This document shows, in pieces, positions 40,023-44,257 of a DNA stretch of 44,257 bases. The stretch is from ZC4RG35 sp036375695 (GTDB taxonomy: Bacteria > Actinomycetota > Acidimicrobiia > Spongiisociales > ZC4RG35). The DNA is taken from positions 1 through 44,257 of the forward strand of contig DASVBU010000046.1 of assembly GCA_036375695.1 (NCBI GenBank), read 5' to 3'. Within the stretch, counting starts at the first letter, position 1; every line of letters begins with the position of its first letter. A program made the translations under genes and the position numbers. The notes below the pieces were generated by a model, which had not been told where the DNA came from, did no database searches, and saw nothing but the letters and a program-made list of their open reading frames with translations.

Positions 40023-41113
40023 CCGGCATCGACTGGCTCGTCGTCCTGATCCGGGTGGTGGGCGCCTTCGCCCTGCTCCTGCTCGCCACGCTGGTCAACG
40101 TGTGGGCGGAACGGAAGCTGGTCGCCGACATGCAGAATCGTCTCGGCCCGATGCGCGCCGGCCCCTTCGGGATCCTGCAGACGGTGGCCGACGGTCTCAA
40201 GCTGTTCTTCAAGGAATCGATCATGCCGAGGAAGGCGGAGGTCGGGATGTACCTCCTGGCCCCGTTCCTGGCGGTGGTCCCGGCATTCCTCATCTTCATG
40301 AACATCCCCTGGGGCGACTCCTTCTTCATCGGGGACCGCGAGGTGGTCCTCCAGGGGGCCGATCTCAACATCGGGCTGCTCTTCATCCTGGCCATGTCGT
40401 CGATGGCGGTGTACGCGGTCGTGCTGGCGGGGTGGTCGTCGGGCTCGAAGTACCCGCTGCTCGGCGGTGTCAGGGCCACCGCCCAGGCGATCTCCTACGA
40501 GGCGGCCATCGGCCTCTCGCTAGTGGCCGTGATTCTCTTCACCGCCACCCAGGGGGAGGGCGGCACCCTCTCGCTCAACGAGATCGTGGTGCGCCAGTCC
40601 GGGAACTGGGGCGACGTCCATCCGATCTTCTCCTGGGTGCCCCGGTGGAACATCATCCCCCAGATCGCGGCCTTCGTGATCTTCCTCACGGCCGCCGTGG
40701 CCGAGACCAACCGGGCGCCGTTCGACCTGGTCGAGGCGGAGCAGGAGCTGGTGGGCGGGTTCCACACGGAGTACTCGGGCATGCGGTTCGCCATGTTCTT
40801 CCTCGCCGAGTACGTGAACATCTTCTCGATGTCGGCGCTCACGGCGACCCTCTTCCTGGGCGGCTGGCTCGGTCCGACGTGGGAAGGCTCCCTCCCGGCG
40901 TTCGTCTCTGGCGCCCTGCCCACGGTTTGGTTCCTGGTCAAGACCTATGCCATCTTCTTCGTGTTCGTCTGGATCAGGGCGACGCTGCCCCGTTTCCGGT
41001 ACGACCAGCTGATGACCCTCGGCTGGAAGCGGCTGATCCCGGCCGCCCTGCTCTGGCTCGTGCTGTCCAGCGTGGTCCTGGCATGGCGGCAGTTCGGGGC
41101 GCCATGGGGGTGA
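40019..41113 (+). CDS. nuoH: NADH-quinone oxidoreductase subunit H
   Basis: 364 residues, about eight membrane helices. Conserved VWAERKLVADMQNRLGPMR and ETNRAPFDLVEAEQELVGGFHTEYS line the quinone channel. GTG 40019 overlaps the nuoG stop (GTGA). Confidence 0.97.
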   Translation: MTGIDWLVVLIRVVGAFALLLLATLVNVWAERKLVADMQNRLGPMRAGPFGILQTVADGLKLFFKESIMPRKAEVGMYLLAPFLAVVPAFLIFMNIPWGDSFFIGDREVVLQGADLNIGLLFILAMSSMAVYAVVLAGWSSGSKYPLLGGVRATAQAISYEAAIGLSLVAVILFTATQGEGGTLSLNEIVVRQSGNWGDVHPIFSWVPRWNIIPQIAAFVIFLTAAVAETNRAPFDLVEAEQELVGGFHTEYSGMRFAMFFLAEYVNIFSMSALTATLFLGGWLGPTWEGSLPAFVSGALPTVWFLVKTYAIFFVFVWIRATLPRFRYDQLMTLGWKRLIPAALLWLVLSSVVLAWRQFGAPWG

Positions 41114-41117
41114 CGAC

Positions 41118-41759
41118 ATGGGTGTAGTCAAGGACCTGCTCAAGGGGCTCGCCGTCACCGGCCGCACGATGATCGGCACGATCACGGGCCGGGAGCTGGT
41201 GACGCGTCCCTACCCGCACGTGAAGCGGGAGAAGCCGCAGCGGTTCCACGGGCGCCACGTCCTCAATCGCTACCCCGACGGGATGGAGAAGTGCATCGGC
41301 TGCGAGCTCTGCGCCGGGGCCTGCCCTGCCCAGTGCATCTACGTCAGGGGCAAGGAGAACGACATCGACGACCCGGTTTCGCCCGGCGAGCGCTACGGCT
41401 ACGTCTACGAGATCAACATGCTCCGCTGCATCTTCTGCGGTCTTTGCGTCGAGGCATGCCCGACCGAGGCGATCACGATGACCAAGCTCTTCGAGATGTC
41501 GACCACCAACCGGGAGGACGGCATCTACACCAAGGACGAGCTGCTGATGAGGCCGGATGGCACGGTCCCGCACATGTTCCCCGACGACCCGCTTGCCGAT
41601 CTCGACGAGCTGGAGACGGCGGACGGATGGGTGCGCGCCACCGCTCCGGGTGGCCGGGCGGCGTACGAAGGCGTAAAGATGTGGGCGGGGACTCCGGGAG
41701 TCGCCGACTGGTCCCCAGAACCCACGCAGGAGGAGCGGGACCGGCGGAGCGGCGAATGA
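41118..41759 (+). CDS. nuoI: NADH-quinone oxidoreductase subunit I
   Basis: 213 residues with two [4Fe-4S] motifs, CIGCELCAGACPAQC and CIFCGLCVEACPTEA (clusters N6a/N6b). A charged C-terminal extension follows. 4 bp after nuoH; overlaps nuoJ by 4 bp. Confidence 0.97.
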   Translation: MGVVKDLLKGLAVTGRTMIGTITGRELVTRPYPHVKREKPQRFHGRHVLNRYPDGMEKCIGCELCAGACPAQCIYVRGKENDIDDPVSPGERYGYVYEINMLRCIFCGLCVEACPTEAITMTKLFEMSTTNREDGIYTKDELLMRPDGTVPHMFPDDPLADLDELETADGWVRATAPGGRAAYEGVKMWAGTPGVADWSPEPTQEERDRRSGE

Positions 41760-42277
41760 TCGAGGGCGTCCTCTTCGTATTGATGGCGGTGACGGCCCTG
41801 GCAGGGGCACTGGCCGTCGTCCTCGCCCGCAATCCGATCTATTCGGCGATCGGCCTCCTCGGGACCCTGTTCTCGGTGGCCGTGATCTACGTCGTCCACC
41901 TGGCGCATCTGGTGGCGGCGGTTCAGGTGATCGTCTACGCCGGCGCCGTGATGACCCTGTTCCTCTTCGTGATCATGCTCATCGGCGTCGACAAGTCCGA
42001 GCAGCGGGTCGAGACCATCCCCTACCAGCGCCTCCTCGTGGGAGCAGTCGGGGTGCTGCTGGTGGCGGGCATCGTCGCCATCACCGTCTTCGGCGACTTC
42101 GACTGGGTGCCCGCCGCGTCCCCGGCGATCCAGGCCGAGGCCACCAATGGGACGGTCGCCGCGGTGGCCGGGCCCATGTTCACCGACTGGGTCCTCGCCT
42201 TCGAGGCGACCGCTCTCCTCCTCACCATCGGCGCCGCCGGCGCCGTCGCATTGGCCCACTATCGGAGAAGGGACTGA
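41756..42277 (+). CDS. nuoJ: NADH-quinone oxidoreductase subunit J
   Basis: 173 residues, five membrane helices, with the conserved AAVQVIVYAGAVMTLFLFVIML segment of the mobile pi-bulge helix. ATG 41756 overlaps the nuoI stop. Directly abuts nuoK. Confidence 0.95.
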   Translation: MIEGVLFVLMAVTALAGALAVVLARNPIYSAIGLLGTLFSVAVIYVVHLAHLVAAVQVIVYAGAVMTLFLFVIMLIGVDKSEQRVETIPYQRLLVGAVGVLLVAGIVAITVFGDFDWVPAASPAIQAEATNGTVAAVAGPMFTDWVLAFEATALLLTIGAAGAVALAHYRRRD

Positions 42278-42580
42278 ATGGTCGATCCGGGCTGGTACAT
42301 GGCGTTGGCCGCCGCCCTGTTCCTGATCGGGGCGGTGGGTCTGCTCATCCGGCGCAACGCGCTGGTCATGTTCATGTGCATCGAGCTGATGCTCAATGCG
42401 GTCAACCTGACCCTCATCGCCGCCGGGCGGGCGCTCAACGACATCAACGGGCAGGTGGCGGTGTTCTTCATCCTCGTGGTGGCGGCCGCCGAGGTGGTGG
42501 TCGGTCTGGCCATCATCGTGTCGATCTTCCGACTCCGGTCCACGGCCTCGGTCGACGAGCTGGCGGAGCTGAAGGGATGA
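42278..42580 (+). CDS. nuoK: NADH-quinone oxidoreductase subunit K
   Basis: 100 residues, three helices, with the proton-path glutamates in MCIELMLNAVNL and VAAAEVVVGLAI. The stop is followed by 103 bp of repeat DNA before nuoL, the only sizeable gap in this otherwise overlapping operon. Confidence 0.96.
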   Translation: MVDPGWYMALAAALFLIGAVGLLIRRNALVMFMCIELMLNAVNLTLIAAGRALNDINGQVAVFFILVVAAAEVVVGLAIIVSIFRLRSTASVDELAELKG

Positions 42581-42604
42581 AGGGCAGCTCGCTTCGCTCG
42601 CTGC

Positions 42605-42668
42605 GTACTGGGTACCGGGTACTGGGTACCTGGACCTTCCCAGTACCAAGTACCAAGTACCAAGTACC
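42605..42668. repeat. GTACNNN heptamer repeat, locus 4, hairpin between nuoK and nuoL
   Basis: Left arm: gtactgg, gtaccgg, gtactgg, gtacctgg (42605-42633). Right arm: cagtacc then three aagtacc (42641-42668). The arms are largely complementary with a 7-nt loop, so the nuo mRNA could form a long hairpin here. Confidence 0.85.
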
Positions 42669-42683
42669 GACAGGGGGCGGGCG

Positions 42684-44257
42684 GTGACCGACCTGGCGAT
42701 CGACCTCCTCTGGTTGGTGATCCTGCTTCCCCTGGCGGGGGCGGTCTTCCTCCACTTCGTCGGGCAACGTCTCCCCGAGCCGCTGGCCGGTGTGCTGGCA
42801 TCGGCGGCCATCGGCGGCGCCTTCCTCGTCTCGCTCCTGGCGGCGATCCCGTTCTTCCGGGGCGACATGGTGGCGGCCACCCTCCCTCTGTGGGACTGGA
42901 TGCCCGCCATCGGCGCCGGTTTCGAGTTGTTGTGGGACCCTCTGTCGGCCCTGATGGCGTTGGTGGTCACCGGTGTCGGCTTCCTGATCCACGTCTTCGC
43001 CATCGGCTACATGCACGGAGACGAGCGGTTCGGTCGGTTCTTCTTCGACCTCAACCTGTTCGCCGCCTCGATGCTGACACTGGTCCTCGCCGGCAACTAC
43101 GCCATGCTCTTCCTCGGCTGGGAGCTGGTCGGCCTGTGCTCCTATCTGCTGATCGGGTTCTGGTTCACCCGGGACTCTGCCGCCGGCGCCGCCAAGAAGG
43201 CATTCGTGGTCAACCGGATCGGCGACTTCGGGATGATGGTGGCCCTGATGCTCGTGTTCGCCGCGTTCGGCACGTTGTCCTACGCGGGCATCTTCGAGCG
43301 CGCCGAGGAAGTGCTCACCACGGGCGTGGCCACGACGATCGGCCTCCTCTTCCTGCTGGCCGCGGCGGGCAAGTCGGCCCAGATCCCCCTCTACGTCTGG
43401 CTCCCCGACGCGATGGAGGGCCCGACCCCGGTTTCCGCCCTGATCCATGCGGCCACCATGGTGACGGCCGGCGTATTCATGGTGGCGCGGCTGTCACCGA
43501 TGTTCGAATACGCGCCCGTGGCGCTCGCCGTGGTCGCGATCGTCGGCGCCTCGACGGCGTTCTTCGCGGCGACGATCGGTATCTGCCAGAACGACATCAA
43601 GCGGGTGATCGCCTATTCGACCTGCAGCCAGCTCGGCTATATGTTCTTTGCTTGCGGCGTGTCCGCCTACGCCGCCGGCATCTTCCACCTGTTCACCCAC
43701 GCCTTCTTCAAGGCGCTGCTGTTCCTCGGCGCCGGCTCGGTGATCCATGGCATGTCCGCGGAGCAGGACATGCGGCGGATGGGTGGAATCTGGCGCATGG
43801 TGCCGGTCACCTACACCATGATGTGGATCGGCAGTCTCGCCCTCGCCGGCGTACCGTTTTTCGCGGGCTATTATTCCAAGGACACGATCATCGAGGCGGC
43901 CTTCGGGGCCGGCACGGCCGCCGGCCAGTACGCCTTCTGGCTCGGCGTCGCGGCCGCCTTCATGACGGCGCTCTATTCCTGGCGGCTCATCATCATGACC
44001 TTCCACGGCAAGCCCCGGGCCAGCGAGGAGGTCATGCACCACGTCCACGAATCGCCGCGGATCATGCTGGTGCCGCTGATCCTGCTGGCGGTCGGCGCCG
44101 TCTTCTCGGGCGTGCTCGCCTACGACACCTTCGTCGGCGAGGATTTCAGGGAGTTCTGGCACGATTCGATCCTGGTCCTGCCTCAGAACCAAGCCCTGGA
44201 GGCGGCGCATCACGCACCGCTCTGGGTCCAGGCCCTGACCCTGATCGTGGCGGTGGT
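42684..44257 (+). CDS. nuoL: NADH-quinone oxidoreductase subunit L (partial)
   Basis: 524 residues are visible; the gene runs past the right edge. It is an antiporter-like proton-pumping subunit with LFLGWELVGLCSYLLIGFWF, the lysine/histidine helix DAMEGPTPVSALIHAATMVTAG, and FFKALLFLGAGSVIHGM. GTG 42684 follows the repeat hairpin; cagggggcggg is the ribosome-binding site. From about 43430-43470 onward Ala codons shift from GCC toward GCG, TAT and TTT codons appear, and the protein (GICQNDIKRVIAYSTCSQLGYMFFACGV, then FHGKPRASEEVMHHVHESP) looks alphaproteobacterial, unlike the first 250 residues. Confidence 0.93.
   Translation, partial: MTDLAIDLLWLVILLPLAGAVFLHFVGQRLPEPLAGVLASAAIGGAFLVSLLAAIPFFRGDMVAATLPLWDWMPAIGAGFELLWDPLSALMALVVTGVGFLIHVFAIGYMHGDERFGRFFFDLNLFAASMLTLVLAGNYAMLFLGWELVGLCSYLLIGFWFTRDSAAGAAKKAFVVNRIGDFGMMVALMLVFAAFGTLSYAGIFERAEEVLTTGVATTIGLLFLLAAAGKSAQIPLYVWLPDAMEGPTPVSALIHAATMVTAGVFMVARLSPMFEYAPVALAVVAIVGASTAFFAATIGICQNDIKRVIAYSTCSQLGYMFFACGVSAYAAGIFHLFTHAFFKALLFLGAGSVIHGMSAEQDMRRMGGIWRMVPVTYTMMWIGSLALAGVPFFAGYYSKDTIIEAAFGAGTAAGQYAFWLGVAAAFMTALYSWRLIIMTFHGKPRASEEVMHHVHESPRIMLVPLILLAVGAVFSGVLAYDTFVGEDFREFWHDSILVLPQNQALEAAHHAPLWVQALTLIVAV

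Noticed and set aside
42605..42668. CRISPR array
   Set aside because: Units are 7 nt with no spacers, and no cas gene is present.

Overview
The window is high-GC, almost gap-free coding DNA from an actinobacterium. A deep-branching group such as Acidimicrobiia fits best, but that placement is inference. The signs are frequent GTG/TTG starts, many start codons 6-9 nt behind a TANNNT -10 hexamer (leaderless mRNAs), an RsiG-type c-di-GMP anti-sigma protein, adenosylcobalamin-dependent ribonucleotide reductase, a menaquinone-type b6c complex and a NuoA-L operon in typical order. I found no tRNA, rRNA, CRISPR array, insertion sequence or phage gene.

Layout. (1) 1-4.8 kb, minus strand: a PQQ-propeller lipoprotein with a 3' frameshift, then nrdJ behind two NrdR boxes and a DnaA box. 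(2) 4.9-9.4 kb: an envelope-stress island. An OmpR-type two-component system (+) faces a PspC / LiaF-like / small membrane protein operon (-), and the whole is flanked by two paralogous anchored proteins. (3) 9.4-16.2 kb: a YczE-type membrane protein, lutABC lactate oxidation, an alpha/beta-hydrolase that has lost its nucleophile, a quinone oxidoreductase, and a MoaD/ThiS-like domain fused to a CdsA-like membrane protein. (4) 16.3-21.5 kb: M23 peptidase, RsiG-like protein, asparaginase, a DnaA-box cluster, two candidate small RNAs, a Clp1-like P-loop protein, a SAM hydrolase and a glutaredoxin-like protein.

(5) 21.5-30.7 kb: the most unusual part. A minus-strand operon encodes a CcoN-like 'oxidase' subunit that by eye has lost all canonical heme and CuB histidines, a CcoO-like cytochrome c and another cytochrome c. 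Divergent from it is a seven-gene b6c operon: membrane protein, 2x[4Fe-4S] ferredoxin, cytochrome b6 with the heme c_n cysteine, cytochrome b C-terminal half, Rieske, diheme cytochrome c, small membrane protein. Three subunits across the two operons begin with the same small helical module, reminiscent of a peripheral-subunit-binding domain, on a long Ala/Pro/Glu linker. I read this as a candidate undescribed respiratory supercomplex. (6) 30.9-32.8 kb: Rex redox repressor (-) and a geranylgeranyl/menaquinone reductase (+). (7) 33.0-44.3 kb: nuoABCDEFGHIJKL, with nuoL cut by the window end. The 3' half of nuoL changes codon usage and looks alphaproteobacterial, so it is either transferred or an assembly chimera.

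An intergenic repeat of 7-nt units of the form GTACNNN occurs at four loci, often as two inverted arms, and twice lies near a CTCCCCC/GGGGGAG palindrome. The region combines NADH and lactate oxidation, a menaquinol b6c complex with cytochrome c electron carriers, and redox (Rex), nucleotide-pool (NrdR/DnaA), c-di-GMP (RsiG) and envelope-stress sensing.
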